64,000 nt of DNA from Kribbella sp. VKM Ac-2568. GTDB taxonomy: Bacteria; Actinomycetota; Actinomycetes; Propionibacteriales; Kribbellaceae. The DNA is taken from NCBI RefSeq assembly GCF_004345365.1, contig NZ_SLVF01000001.1:620001-684000 (forward strand), written 5' to 3'. Position 1 is the first letter of the stretch. Every line of letters starts with the position of its first letter. This document shows positions 44,815 to 53,065 of this stretch, piece by piece. The position numbers and the translations under genes are program-made. A model generated the notes under the pieces. That model was not told the origin of the DNA. It saw nothing but the letters and a program-made list of their open reading frames with translations, and ran no database searches.

Positions 44815-45170
44815 GCATGGTGTTCGGACCCACCACAGGTGCTCGGCCGAGAAGAGCGGACGCCGGACCACACGATCCGCTCGGCGAAACCCCCGCGGGC
44901 GGCTGCTTTCTCCTGGCGGATCTTCTCCAGTTGATCCCTGCTGACCCCGAGGTTGGCGGCCAGGGCGTAGACGACCTCCAGTACGTCGGCCAGCTCTTCT
45001 GGGGCGTCCTCGTCGTCGGCTGTCAGGAACTCGTCGACTTCCTCGGCCAGCTTGTCCCGCAATCGCCGGCGGTACTCGGCGGCGTCTGCTCGGTAGGTGA
45101 TCGGCTCCTCACCCTTGGCGCGAATGATGTCGGGGATCAGATCCCGCACCAGTTTCCCGTCAGCCGTCAA
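44793..45170 (-). CDS. MazG-like nucleotide pyrophosphohydrolase family protein
   Basis: The 125-residue protein has KLVRDLIPDIIRAKGEEPIT and KLAEEVDEFL...EELADVLEVVYALA, where the E-E-x-x-E and E-x-x-D residues bind Mg in the all-alpha NTP pyrophosphatase superfamily. It is likely house-cleaning of non-canonical nucleotides or a related role. The start overlaps the MarR gene stop (ATGA), so the two are coupled. The C-terminal ~25 residues are low in conservation and run into a terminator. Confidence 0.85.
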   Translation of the reverse strand: MTADGKLVRDLIPDIIRAKGEEPITYRADAAEYRRRLRDKLAEEVDEFLTADDEDAPEELADVLEVVYALAANLGVSRDQLEKIRQEKAAARGGFAERIVWSGVRSSRPSTCGGSEHHAGTSDKK

Positions 45171-45604
45171 CTCTTTCCTCCATTGGCGGTGATGCCGGTG
45201 AGGGCGGTGACCAGGGTGGCGCGGGTTGGCGCGGACAGGTCGGAGGTCAGCGCATCTATGCGGGTGGTGAAGGCGTTGTGGGCCTCGTTAGCGAGGGCCA
45301 GACCTTCGGTGGTGAGGGCGATCTGACAGGCGCGGCGGTCGGTCGGGTGAGCCGCGCGGGTGACGAGTGAGCGACGTTCCAGGCGGTCGACCATGCTGGT
45401 AAGGCTGGAACGTTCGATGCTGAGGATGCGGCTGAGATCGGTCATGCCGAGCGGGCCGCCGAGGAGTACGCAGAGCAGGTGCGCCTGCTGCGGAGTCAGC
45501 CCGAGCGGGCGGCTCGTCTCGGCGTACAGGTCCTGGAGGACGTGCATCAGGCTGACCAGGGAGCCGACCAGCTCCGTGTCGCTCGCTGTCTTGGTGGCCA
45601 CCAC
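45167..45604 (-). CDS. MarR-family transcriptional regulator
   Basis: The 145-residue protein has the MarR winged helix: LGMTDLSRILSIERSSLTSM then VDRLERRSLVTRAAHPTDRR (wing). It is divergent from the LLM oxidoreductase gene across a 90-bp AT-rich gap and is the probable repressor of both directions. Confidence 0.9.
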   Translation of the reverse strand: MVATKTASDTELVGSLVSLMHVLQDLYAETSRPLGLTPQQAHLLCVLLGGPLGMTDLSRILSIERSSLTSMVDRLERRSLVTRAAHPTDRRACQIALTTEGLALANEAHNAFTTRIDALTSDLSAPTRATLVTALTGITANGGKS

Positions 45605-45693
45605 CCCACTGTAGTCCGAAGGGCGGAAAGTTTGGTCTCCTGATAGTTAGTAGAGCTAGTATTTAGGTCTACGAAGTAAATAGGAGGCAGACG
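45605..45693. promoter_or_regulatory. Divergent promoter/operator between MarR and LLM oxidoreductase genes
   Basis: A strikingly AT-rich island for this genome, containing TAGTTAGTAGAGCTAGTA (three TAGT elements near 45643-45661) and TTTAGGTCTACGAAGTAAATA. TAGGAGG lies just before the LLM gene. MarR proteins favour such AT-rich imperfect palindromes. Confidence 0.6.
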
Positions 45694-46572
45694 ATGACCG
45701 TGCGTTTCGGCTATGGCTCACCCAACGGCGTCCGCGACGTCGCGGAGATCCTCGACCTGGCCGTGAAGGCGGACCGGGCCGGGCTCGACGTCTTCTCGGT
45801 CTCGGACCATCCGTACCTGGCGGATCACCTCGACGGCTACGCCCTGATCAGCTACGTCCTCGGCCGTACCGAGCGGATCTCCGCACTTGTGAACGTGACC
45901 AATCTCCCGCTCAGACCCGCGCCGATCCTTGCCCGCACTGCGACTTCGCTGACCGCGCTCTCCGGCGGCAGGTTCGTGCTCGGCCTGGGTGCTGGTGGTG
46001 CCTGGGACCGCATCACCACGATGGGGGTGCCGAGAATCCGCCCCGCCGAGGCGGTCGAGAAGTTCGAGGAGGCGATGGTGCTCATCCACGAACTGTCAGG
46101 CGGCGGTCCAGCCGTCACCAATGACACGGTTCGAGGCATCGTCCCCGCGGCCGTCCCGGCGCCACTCATCTGGACAGGCTCGAACGGCCCCAAGTCTCTC
46201 GCCGCGACCGGCCGCCAGGCAGACGGCTGGATCCCGGGCCACGCCGCCGACTGGATCAGCGAGGTTTACAAGGATGGCCGCCGCATCATCGACGAGGCCG
46301 CACTCAGCGTCGGTCGCAAACCGTCGGACGTCGCGACGATCTTCAACCTGCCAGGCGTCATCACGTCCCAGCCGCGCAGCCGGGTCCGCGACGCCGACGG
46401 CCGCTGGATCGGCGGATCACCGGCGCAGTGGATCGAGGAGCTGACCACCGCGGTCCTCCAGTACGGCGCTGCCGGGTTCACCCTCTTCGCCCGCGGCACC
46501 GAACCGCTCGAGCACACCCTCGACCTCTGGGCCCACGAGATAGCCCCCGCAGTACGAGCCGCGACTTCGTAA
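45694..46572 (+). CDS. LLM class flavin/F420-dependent oxidoreductase
   Basis: The 292-residue TIM-barrel protein is luciferase-like: VFSVSDHPYLADHLDGYALI, then VTNLPLRPAPILARTATSLT and FVLGLGAGGAWDRITTMGVP. This resembles F420-dependent enzymes such as glucose-6-phosphate dehydrogenase or methylene-H4MPT reductase homologues. Substrate unknown. AGGAGG before the ATG and the divergent MarR gene suggest induced expression by a small ligand. Confidence 0.88.
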   Translation: MTVRFGYGSPNGVRDVAEILDLAVKADRAGLDVFSVSDHPYLADHLDGYALISYVLGRTERISALVNVTNLPLRPAPILARTATSLTALSGGRFVLGLGAGGAWDRITTMGVPRIRPAEAVEKFEEAMVLIHELSGGGPAVTNDTVRGIVPAAVPAPLIWTGSNGPKSLAATGRQADGWIPGHAADWISEVYKDGRRIIDEAALSVGRKPSDVATIFNLPGVITSQPRSRVRDADGRWIGGSPAQWIEELTTAVLQYGAAGFTLFARGTEPLEHTLDLWAHEIAPAVRAATS

Positions 46573-46599
46573 CTGCAGCCATGGGGTCCCACGCCGGGT

Positions 46600-46712
46600 T
46601 CAGGCGCGGGTTGCGAGTTCTTGCGGGGTGAGGGGTAGGGCGCCGGCGGCGATGTTCTCTTCCAGGTGGGCGGGGTTGCCGGTGCCGGGGATGGCTAGGA
46701 CGGTGGGGGAAG
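46600..46712 (-). pseudogene. C-terminal remnant of an aldo/keto reductase gene
   Basis: The minus strand encodes TVLAIPGTGNPAHLEENIAA then GALPLTPQELATRA and a stop at 46600. I-P-G-T-x-x-P-x-H-L-E-E-N-x-A-A is the conserved AKR end that grips NADPH. Nothing upstream continues the gene; RraA follows directly. It is a fragment from a deletion. Confidence 0.75.
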
Positions 46713-46735
46713 GGCACCCGGCGAGCCTAGTGTCG

Positions 46736-47428
46736 TCACTCCTCGATCGCTCCGCCGACGCCACGCAGGTGCTCGCGGAACGTCAACGACGGCCGCTTCT
46801 TCCGCTCCGCGAGATAGACGGCGAACCGCACCTGCTCGCGCAACGACGTACCGGCGTTGATCTGCGCGGCCTGGCGCCGTTCGGTGTCGCGGATCGATTC
46901 GGCGAGGTCGAGCAGTTCGTCGGCACGCGCCGCGGGGATGAAGACGACGCCGTCCTCGTCGCCCAGTACTACGTCGTCGGACGTGACGGTCCATTCGCCC
47001 ACGGTGGCGGCCTGCAGCGCATCCGCGGGCAGGGTCCGCATCTCCAGCGGGCCGGTCGGCATGGCGCCCAGGCTGTAGACCGGCAGCCCGATCGCCTGGA
47101 TGTCGACGGTGTCGCGATGCAGACCCCAGATGACCAGCCCGGCGAGTCCTGCCGCCTTCGCCTCCAACGCGACCAGGTCGCCCACGCACGCCTCGTCGCG
47201 CCGGCCGCCGTTGTCGACCACGAGCACGTCGCCCGGCAAGGCCGATTCGAATGCCTCGAGGAAGATGTCGACGCTCCCGACATGCTGCGCGGGCAGCACC
47301 CGGCCGGCGACCCGCGCTGCCACCACCGGGCGCAGCGACACCGTGCGAACGGGTACCCCGGCCCGCAGGCAGGCGTCGGCGACATGAGCAGCGGTGAGGT
47401 TCCCGAACCGCGTCTGAAGATCAGTCAT
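46736..47428 (-). CDS. RraA-like / 4-hydroxy-4-methyl-2-oxoglutarate aldolase family protein
   Basis: The 230-residue protein has the RraA-family core: LPGDVLVVDNGGRRDEACVG then DLVALEAKAAGLAGLVIWGL and HRDTVDIQAIGLPVYS, where G-D-x-x-x-x-D and the R-D pair form the aldolase/decarboxylase site. Metal-dependent class II pyruvate aldolases of this family act in aromatic catabolism; the RNase E role of E. coli RraA is unlikely here. I start it at the ATG at 47428. Confidence 0.85.
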   Translation of the reverse strand: MTDLQTRFGNLTAAHVADACLRAGVPVRTVSLRPVVAARVAGRVLPAQHVGSVDIFLEAFESALPGDVLVVDNGGRRDEACVGDLVALEAKAAGLAGLVIWGLHRDTVDIQAIGLPVYSLGAMPTGPLEMRTLPADALQAATVGEWTVTSDDVVLGDEDGVVFIPAARADELLDLAESIRDTERRQAAQINAGTSLREQVRFAVYLAERKKRPSLTFREHLRGVGGAIEE

Positions 47429-47491
47429 TCCCTGACCATAGTCAGAGAACGGAAACCCCACCACCGATACGCAGTACTGCGCTCCGGTTGG

Positions 47492-48037
47492 TCAGCGGGA
47501 GAGGAAGGTGATGATCTCGGGGAGGTCGGGGTCGTAGCCGTCAGTGGTGTCGACGGTGAGTTCGGAGACCGGCAGGGAGACGCGGTTGAAGGCGTCGTGG
47601 CGGCGGCGCCAGTTGTCGTTCGAGGTGTGGCCGTCCTCGTGCGCCTTGCGGAGTTCGTTGCCGGCGGCCCGTTCGGTGATCCGGGCCTGCGCGACCTCGG
47701 CGGAGACGGTGCAATGGACGATGCGGAGATCGGCGAGGTCCATGAACGGCGTGAGCCGCGGACCCCAGATGTGGTCCTGGAAGGCGGCCTCCACCACGAC
47801 CGTTGTACCCCGGCCGATCAGCAGGCCGATCACGTCGAAGAAGGTGGACAGCGTCCGCATCGTCAGCGGATCCGACGGCCCGGGGACGAACCCGGGGTTC
47901 GCGTGCACCATGCCTTCCTTGATCTCGTCGCGGCAGATGGCCGGACAGCCGATCGCCGCGGCGACCTGGTGGGCGAGCGTGGTCTTGCCCGTGCCCGGGG
48001 GACCGCTGATCACGATGAGCATGGGCTTCGCTGGCAC
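47492..48037 (-). CDS. AAA/zeta-type P-loop ATPase or kinase, unknown substrate
   Basis: The 181-residue protein has Walker A GPPGTGKT (residues 12-19) followed by CPAICRDEIKEGM, as in small-molecule kinases and zeta-like proteins that phosphorylate sugars or nucleotides. TTVVVEAAFQDHIW resembles the Walker B/lid stretch. It is next to RraA but separated by 63 bp. No antitoxin is visible, so a metabolic kinase is more likely than a toxin. Confidence 0.75.
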   Translation of the reverse strand: MPAKPMLIVISGPPGTGKTTLAHQVAAAIGCPAICRDEIKEGMVHANPGFVPGPSDPLTMRTLSTFFDVIGLLIGRGTTVVVEAAFQDHIWGPRLTPFMDLADLRIVHCTVSAEVAQARITERAAGNELRKAHEDGHTSNDNWRRRHDAFNRVSLPVSELTVDTTDGYDPDLPEIITFLSR

Positions 48038-48116
48038 CGGGGCACCCTAGCCCGTAGTTGGCCCCCGTGTCCGGATCTGGCTGGACGTGAGGCGAACGGA
48101 TTCGCAGGATGAGTCA

Positions 48117-49439
48117 GTGACCACGTACTCCGCCGTCCGCACCACCGGCATCTACTGCCGGCCCGGCTGCGGCGCGAAGCCTCTCGCGGAGAACGTGCAG
48201 ACCTTCGAGCTCGCGGCCGCGGCAGAGGCGGCGGGGTACCGCGCGTGTCTGCGGTGCAGGCCGTACCGGGTCGCCGGGACCGTCGCCGACGATGCGCCCG
48301 AACTCGTCTGCCGAGCGGTCCAGTTGATCATCGGGGGAGCACTCGACGAAGCGGACGAGTCGGCGCTCGGAGCGCGGTTGGGATTGTCGGGGCGGCATCT
48401 GCGGCGGATGTTCAACGATCACCTCGGCGTTACGCCGGACCAGTTCGCGCGGTCGCGGCGGGCGCACTTCGCACGGCGGCTCCTGGACGACTCGGAGTTG
48501 ACGATCGCGGATGTCGCCTTCGCTTCCGGGTTCGGGAGTCTGCGGCGGTTCAACCGGGCGATGCGGGAGGTGTTCCGGTCGACGCCGCGCGAACTGAGGG
48601 AACGCCGTCGCCGCACCGATCGCCTGGTCGCCGACGGTGGGCTCGTACTGCGGATGCCGTTCACCCCGCCGTACGACTGGGAGGCGATGGTCGGGTTCCT
48701 CGCCGAGCGCGCGATCCCCGGGGTGGAGTCGGTGGTGGACGGGGTCTACCGCCGCACGATCGGCCTGGACGGCGAACCGGGTCTGCTCGAGATCGCTCCC
48801 GGTGGCGCCGACCACCTGCTCCTGCGCGCCCATCTCCCTTACTGGGAAGGCGTCATCCACGTCGTCGAACGAGCCGCTCGCCTGGTCGGCCTGGAAACAG
48901 AACCCCTGCTCGCCGCCGCCCGACTCGCCGGCGACCCGATGATCGGCCCGCTGATCGATTCCCGCCCGGGCATCCGCGTCCCCGGCGCCTGGGCCCCCTT
49001 CGAGATCGCCGTCCAGGCAGTCATCCGACACCAGTCCCCCGCAGACGCCGATGAGCTACTCGCCCGCTTGGTCCAGATCGCAGGAATCCCCGTGCCCGGC
49101 CTCGACCACGGCCTCACTCACGCCTTCCCGTCTGCGGAGGCCCTGTACTCCGCGCCACACGCCGCCGGCGAGACCGTACAGGCCCTCGCCAGAGAAGTTG
49201 CTGCAGGCAGCATCAAGCTGGATGGCGCGGAACCCCTCGACGAGCTGATCGCGTCCCTCACCGCGATCCGCGGCATCACCGAACAAGGTGCCCACGAAAT
49301 CGCCCTCCGCCTGGGTGCCAGAGATGCGTTCCCTCGCACCCCAACCCCAGTGTCCGAAGCCTGGCACCCCTGGCGAGCCCTAGCCAGCACCCACCTCCTG
49401 ACCCTCGATCGTGAGGGCGGTCAGGCGAGCGTGGTGTAG
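48117..49439 (+). CDS. Ada-AlkA fusion: DNA-3-methyladenine glycosylase with methyl-phosphotriester/AraC regulatory part
   Basis: The protein combines an Ada N-terminal zinc domain (RTTGIYCRPGCGAKP ... ACLRCRP, four Cys), an AraC-type HTH (LGARLGLSGRHLRRMFNDHL, then TIADVAFASGFGSLRRFNRA) and a C-terminal AlkA HhH-GPD glycosylase (WAPFEIAVQAVIRHQSPADA, then ALTAIRGITEQGAHEIALR-like region). It senses alkylation damage and excises 3-alkyladenine. The GTG at 48117 is preferred (AGGA upstream); an in-frame GTG at 48087 adds ten residues. The ~20 residues common before the first Cys motif in longer Ada proteins are absent. Confidence 0.88.
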   Translation: MTTYSAVRTTGIYCRPGCGAKPLAENVQTFELAAAAEAAGYRACLRCRPYRVAGTVADDAPELVCRAVQLIIGGALDEADESALGARLGLSGRHLRRMFNDHLGVTPDQFARSRRAHFARRLLDDSELTIADVAFASGFGSLRRFNRAMREVFRSTPRELRERRRRTDRLVADGGLVLRMPFTPPYDWEAMVGFLAERAIPGVESVVDGVYRRTIGLDGEPGLLEIAPGGADHLLLRAHLPYWEGVIHVVERAARLVGLETEPLLAAARLAGDPMIGPLIDSRPGIRVPGAWAPFEIAVQAVIRHQSPADADELLARLVQIAGIPVPGLDHGLTHAFPSAEALYSAPHAAGETVQALAREVAAGSIKLDGAEPLDELIASLTAIRGITEQGAHEIALRLGARDAFPRTPTPVSEAWHPWRALASTHLLTLDREGGQASVV

Positions 49440-50194
49440 GTGCCAGCGGCAAGCAACTCCTGGGTGACCGATGTGGCGAGGGCGTAGGCGGCGGTGGTGA
49501 TGGCGGGGCCGAGGCTGATTCGGGCTACGCCGAGGGTGGTGAGGTCGCCGACGCCAGGAGAGCCTGGGCCGACCATGATGTTGAGAGGGAGAGGTGACCC
49601 AGAGACCAGATCCTGGATGGTGGCTGGGTCGGTGACGCCTGGTACGAAGAGCACGTCGGCACCCGCCTCGGCGTACAGCTTGGCTCTCTGCAGGGTGCCT
49701 GTTCCGTCGCCGAAGAGGTAGGTGTCGGTGCGGGCGTTGATGCAGAGGTCAAGGCCGGCCGCGACGGCTGCCTCGCGGGCGGCGGCGACGCGTTCTGCCT
49801 GAGCGGTTGCCCCCAGCAAGGAACCGTTGGAACTGTCCTCCAGATTGATGCCGACAATGCCGATCTCGATGACTTCGGCAACTGTCGACGCCACGTCGGC
49901 CGGCGTCACGCCGTACCCGGCTTCGATGTCGGCGGTGACGGGCACAGAGACGACGGCGACGATGCGCCGCAGGGCGTCCAGCGCGTCGGCACGGCTCAGC
50001 CCGCCGCCGTCCTCGACACCAAGAGCCCAGGACACCCCGGCGCTCGTCGTCGCGATCGCTCGAGCGCCGGCCGCCTCGATTGCCTTCGCCGAGCCCGCGT
50101 CCCACGCGTTCGGCAGGACCAACGGAGTCGGGCCTTGGTGGAGCGCCCGGAAGGCGCGAGCCTGTGCTTTCCGGTCGATGGCCGCGCCGCTCAC
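49421..50194 (-). CDS. Isocitrate lyase / phosphoenolpyruvate mutase superfamily protein
   Basis: The 257-residue TIM-barrel protein shows PLVLPNAWDAGSAKAIEAAG, then SVPVTADIEAGYG (Mg-binding Asp/Glu) and GINLEDSS, common in the PEP mutase/ICL family. The catalytic Cys segment of isocitrate lyase is absent, so it is more likely a C-C lyase of the oxaloacetate- or methylisocitrate-type relatives. The GTG at 50194 overlaps the stop of the monooxygenase-like gene. Confidence 0.83.
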   Translation of the reverse strand: MSGAAIDRKAQARAFRALHQGPTPLVLPNAWDAGSAKAIEAAGARAIATTSAGVSWALGVEDGGGLSRADALDALRRIVAVVSVPVTADIEAGYGVTPADVASTVAEVIEIGIVGINLEDSSNGSLLGATAQAERVAAAREAAVAAGLDLCINARTDTYLFGDGTGTLQRAKLYAEAGADVLFVPGVTDPATIQDLVSGSPLPLNIMVGPGSPGVGDLTTLGVARISLGPAITTAAYALATSVTQELLAAGTYTTLA

Positions 50195-50487
50195 AGGCTG
50201 ACCAGCAGTTCGTGGTCGATCTCGACGAACTCCACGATCAGGTCCGCGAACTGCCCCGCGATCAGCTCCTTGTACGCCGCCGACCCCGTGTGCGCGTCGT
50301 ACGCCGCCTGGTCGGCGAAGTGCTCCACGAACAGCAGGTAGTCGGGGTTCGCCGGATCGCGGTAGACGCGGAAGGAAAGCGTGCCTTCCTCCTGCCCCGG
50401 GCCCTGCGGCGCGAAGGCCCGGACGAGTTCCTCCGCCTTCGCCTGGTTGCCGTCCTTGAGCTTGATGGGGAACACCTTTGCGAGCAC
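50191..50487 (-). CDS. ABM (antibiotic biosynthesis monooxygenase)-domain protein
   Basis: The 98-residue protein has the dimeric alpha/beta-barrel ABM pattern: AKVFPIKLKDGNQAKAEELV, then GTLSFRVYRDPANPDYLLFV and EHFADQAAYDAHTGSAAYKE. Small quinol monooxygenases (YgiN) are similar. AGGAGG lies before the GTG at 50487, which fixes the start over one 33 nt upstream. Coupled to the PEP mutase-like gene. Confidence 0.83.
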   Translation of the reverse strand: MLAKVFPIKLKDGNQAKAEELVRAFAPQGPGQEEGTLSFRVYRDPANPDYLLFVEHFADQAAYDAHTGSAAYKELIAGQFADLIVEFVEIDHELLVSL

Positions 50488-50574
50488 TTTCTTCCTCCTG
50501 GCTGAGTGGTGAGGTGTCAAGCGTCACCCGCACCGGTGCCCCAGGTCTGGCCATATTCGGCCATCACAATGCGT

Positions 50575-50625
50575 CTCGTTATTCAAGATGATATGTCTCA
50601 TCAAGCAAGATCTTGGTCTAGCCTG
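50575..50625. promoter_or_regulatory. AT-rich divergent control region with two palindromes
   Basis: TGAT-N7-ATCA (50588-50602) and the perfect palindrome CAAGATCTTG (50606-50615) lie in an AT-rich patch between the ABM operon and the methyltransferase gene. The spacing suits a promoter with an operator. No regulator gene is adjacent. Confidence 0.5.
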
Positions 50626-50656
50626 AAGTGTGTCGACGAGGACGAAGGAGTCCGGG

Positions 50657-51451
50657 ATGAACAACGTGTACACCCACGGCCACCACGAATCGGTACTGCG
50701 TTCGCACAGCTGGCGCACCGCGGAGAACTCGGCCGGGTATCTCCTCCCGCAGCTCCGGCCCGGCATGTCCCTGCTCGACATCGGCGCCGGCCCCGGCACC
50801 ATCACCGCCGACCTCGCGGCTCTGGTCCAGCCGGGCCGGACGACCGCGCTCGAGGCGAACGAGGCAGCCCTCGACATCACCCGCGCCACCTTCGCCAAGC
50901 TCGACATCGAGGTGGACTTCGTCGTCGGCGATGTGCACCGGCTCGAACTCCCCGACGACTCGTACGACGTGGTGCACGCGCACCAGGTCCTGCAGCACGT
51001 CAGTGATCCCGTGCAGGCGCTGAAGGAGATGCGCCGGGTCTGCAAGCCCGGCGGGATCGTCGCCGTGCGGGACTCGGACTATCACGCATTCACCTGGTTC
51101 CCGGAGTTGCCTGAGCTCGACGAGTGGATGGACCTCTACCAACGGATGGCGCGGGCGAACGGGGGCGAACCCGACGCAGGCAGGCGCCTGTTGTCGTGGG
51201 CACTGGCCGCCGGGTTCGAGAAGGTCGAGACGACGGCGAGCAACTGGACGTTCGCGAACCAGCCGGACCGCGACTGGTGGGGTGGTATGTGGGCCGACCG
51301 CATCCTGCAGTCCGACCTCGCCCGCCAGGCGCGCGCCGCCGGCGTACCAGAGGGAGACCTGCGGCGGATCTCCGACGCCTGGCGCACCTGGTCAGCGGCC
51401 CCCGACGGCTTCATCTCCTTGCTCCACGGCGAAATCCTCGCGACTGCCTGA
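50657..51451 (+). CDS. Class I SAM-dependent methyltransferase
   Basis: The 264-residue protein has the SAM-binding motif SLLDIGAGPGTITADLA (residues ~38-54), acidic motif II TALEANEAALD, and VLQHVSDPVQALKEMRRVCK followed by PGGIVAVRD. It is of the UbiE/type-11 kind. GGAG lies 8 nt before the ATG at 50657. Substrate unknown. Confidence 0.88.
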   Translation: MNNVYTHGHHESVLRSHSWRTAENSAGYLLPQLRPGMSLLDIGAGPGTITADLAALVQPGRTTALEANEAALDITRATFAKLDIEVDFVVGDVHRLELPDDSYDVVHAHQVLQHVSDPVQALKEMRRVCKPGGIVAVRDSDYHAFTWFPELPELDEWMDLYQRMARANGGEPDAGRRLLSWALAAGFEKVETTASNWTFANQPDRDWWGGMWADRILQSDLARQARAAGVPEGDLRRISDAWRTWSAAPDGFISLLHGEILATA

Positions 51452-51485
51452 ACTTTGTCGGTGGGGTCTGCCTAGCATCGGCGGC

Positions 51486-51830
51486 ATGATCGACTACAGC
51501 GTGCCGAGGCCTTTGACGGGACTTCGCCCGGACCAGATTAGGCTGGCCGAGAGCCTGCCGACGGACCCGCGCGCGATCTGCAAAGCCGTGCAGAGCTTGG
51601 TGATCCAGCCGCGGGACGCGCCCACGGCCGGCATCCCCGACGAGCGCATTCTCGCCGCGCTGAACAAGGTGGAGATGCTGCCGTGGGACGAGTGGAGCCG
51701 GATGGACGACTCCTACCAGGGCAGGACCGGCCCGGACTTCGATGCGCTGATGGACGAGATCGCCGCCATGACCGACCCCGAAAGCCTTTACCAGAAGGAG
51801 GATCTGGCCGCACCCGAGCTGATCAACTAG
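51486..51830 (+). pseudogene. Transglutaminase-like protein gene with the catalytic core deleted in frame
   Basis: The 114-residue product starts IRLAESLPTDPRAICKAVQS, LVIQPRDA, which resembles the N-terminal helix region of actinobacterial transglutaminase-like proteins. It then goes directly to ALNKVEMLPWDEWSRMDDSY and MDEIAAMTDPESLY, which resembles their C-terminal end. The ~150 residues with the Cys-His-Asp core that should lie between are missing. The frame itself is intact, so a short protein may still be made. Family link is from memory of the end motifs. Confidence 0.5.
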
Positions 51831-52203
51831 CCAGCACGACGAGGTAGCCGTCCGGGTCGCGCAGCCAGAGTTCGTGGTGGTGCGCGTTCGGGTTGAGGTG
51901 CACGCCGGTCTGAATCGTCGCGCCCATCGCCGCCGCCCGAGCAGCCGCCTCCTCGAGCGAGCCGAGTTCGAACCACAGGGCGACGCCGTTGCCGAGTGGT
52001 TGAGCGGGATCGCCGATCGTGCCGTGGTGGTGCTCCGACTCCTGCCGGTGCAGTTGGAGGATCAGCTCTCCGTCGACGACGATCCGCTCGTACTCCGGTC
52101 CGCCGTGGCCGCTCGCCGCGCCCAGCAGCTCGCAGTACCAGGCGCTGCTCTTCTCGACGTCGCTGACGGCGATCATGGTTTGAGGTCGCACGGAAGCAGT
52201 CAT
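51823..52203 (-). CDS. VOC-family (glyoxalase/bleomycin resistance-like) protein
   Basis: The 126-residue protein has two beta-alpha-beta-beta-beta modules: TMIAVSDVEKSSAWYCELLG in the first and HHHELWLRDPDGYLVVLAS in the second, with a metal-type Glu/His pattern (LWLRDPDGY). An unusual His-rich stretch (ESEHHHGTIGD, NPNAHHHELW) could bind metal. Substrate unknown. Confidence 0.85.
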   Translation of the reverse strand: MTASVRPQTMIAVSDVEKSSAWYCELLGAASGHGGPEYERIVVDGELILQLHRQESEHHHGTIGDPAQPLGNGVALWFELGSLEEAAARAAAMGATIQTGVHLNPNAHHHELWLRDPDGYLVVLAS

Positions 52204-52213
52204 GGTGACGAAG

Positions 52214-53065
52214 CTAGGCGCCCGCGCCGCCGCCCGTCTTGAACGAATGGGCACGCTGCCGGGAAACCTCGTAAAGCACAGCAGTCGCGGCGTTGGCCGC
52301 GTTGAGCGAGCTCGCCGAGCCGGTCATCGGGATGCGCACCAGGTGATCGGCGAGATCCTTCCAGGCTGCGCTCAGACCGGAGGTCTCGTTGCCGATCAGC
52401 AGCAACGTCGGGCCGGTCAGGTCGAAGTCGTAGATATCGGCCTCGCCGTGCTCATCAGTGCCGACGACCACGATCGGTACGCCGTGTGCGCGCTGCGTCT
52501 CGACCCACTCCATCACCTCGCGCTGCGAGGGGACCCGGACCGCGGGCAGAGCGAAGAGTGATCCCGTGCTCGCGCGCACCGACTTCGGGTCGTACACGTC
52601 GGCCGCGTGGCCCGTGACGATCAGCCCGTCGGCGCCGAACGCGTCGGCGGACCGGATGATCGAGCCGATGTTGCCCGGCCCGGTCGGCCGGTCGAAGACG
52701 ACGCCGAGGAAGTCGGGCCCGACCTGGATCCGGTTCAGGTCGTCGGCCGGCATCTCGAGTACGGCGACCACCTCGGGCGCGGCCTCCTCCTTCTCGCCCA
52801 GTTCCGCGAGCAACTCCGGCGCCATGCTGACCCGCTCGGTCAAGGGCAGCCGCTGCAGCAGATCCTGCGCCCAATGCGACAGCGGCCGCGCGGAATCGTA
52901 GATGAACGCGCGGACCGGCCAGCCGTGATCGACCGCGAGCGTGATCGGCCGGACGCCTTGGACCAGGAACTCCCCGGCCCGCTGCCGCTTGTTCCGGTTG
53001 GACAGCAACGCCTGCCACACCTGGAACCGGGCATTCCGGCTACTGATCCGCTGCACCGCGGCCAT
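52214..53065 (-). CDS. TrmH/SpoU-family RNA 2'-O-methyltransferase
   Basis: The 283-residue SPOUT enzyme has all three motifs: FDRPTGPGNIGSIIRSADAF (motif 1), LLLIGNETSGLS (motif 2) and IPMTGSASSLNAANAATAVL followed by YEVSRQR (motif 3, knot). The N-terminal ~95 residues are an RNA-binding-type domain. It methylates rRNA or tRNA ribose. Its 5' end overlaps the 3' end of the upstream hypothetical gene by 26 bp. Confidence 0.92.
   Translation of the reverse strand: MAAVQRISSRNARFQVWQALLSNRNKRQRAGEFLVQGVRPITLAVDHGWPVRAFIYDSARPLSHWAQDLLQRLPLTERVSMAPELLAELGEKEEAAPEVVAVLEMPADDLNRIQVGPDFLGVVFDRPTGPGNIGSIIRSADAFGADGLIVTGHAADVYDPKSVRASTGSLFALPAVRVPSQREVMEWVETQRAHGVPIVVVGTDEHGEADIYDFDLTGPTLLLIGNETSGLSAAWKDLADHLVRIPMTGSASSLNAANAATAVLYEVSRQRAHSFKTGGGAGA

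Noticed and set aside
47492..48037. Zeta-type toxin
   Set aside because: P-loop and kinase-like layout are present, but no antitoxin gene is next to it and its neighbours are metabolic, so a small-molecule kinase is more likely.
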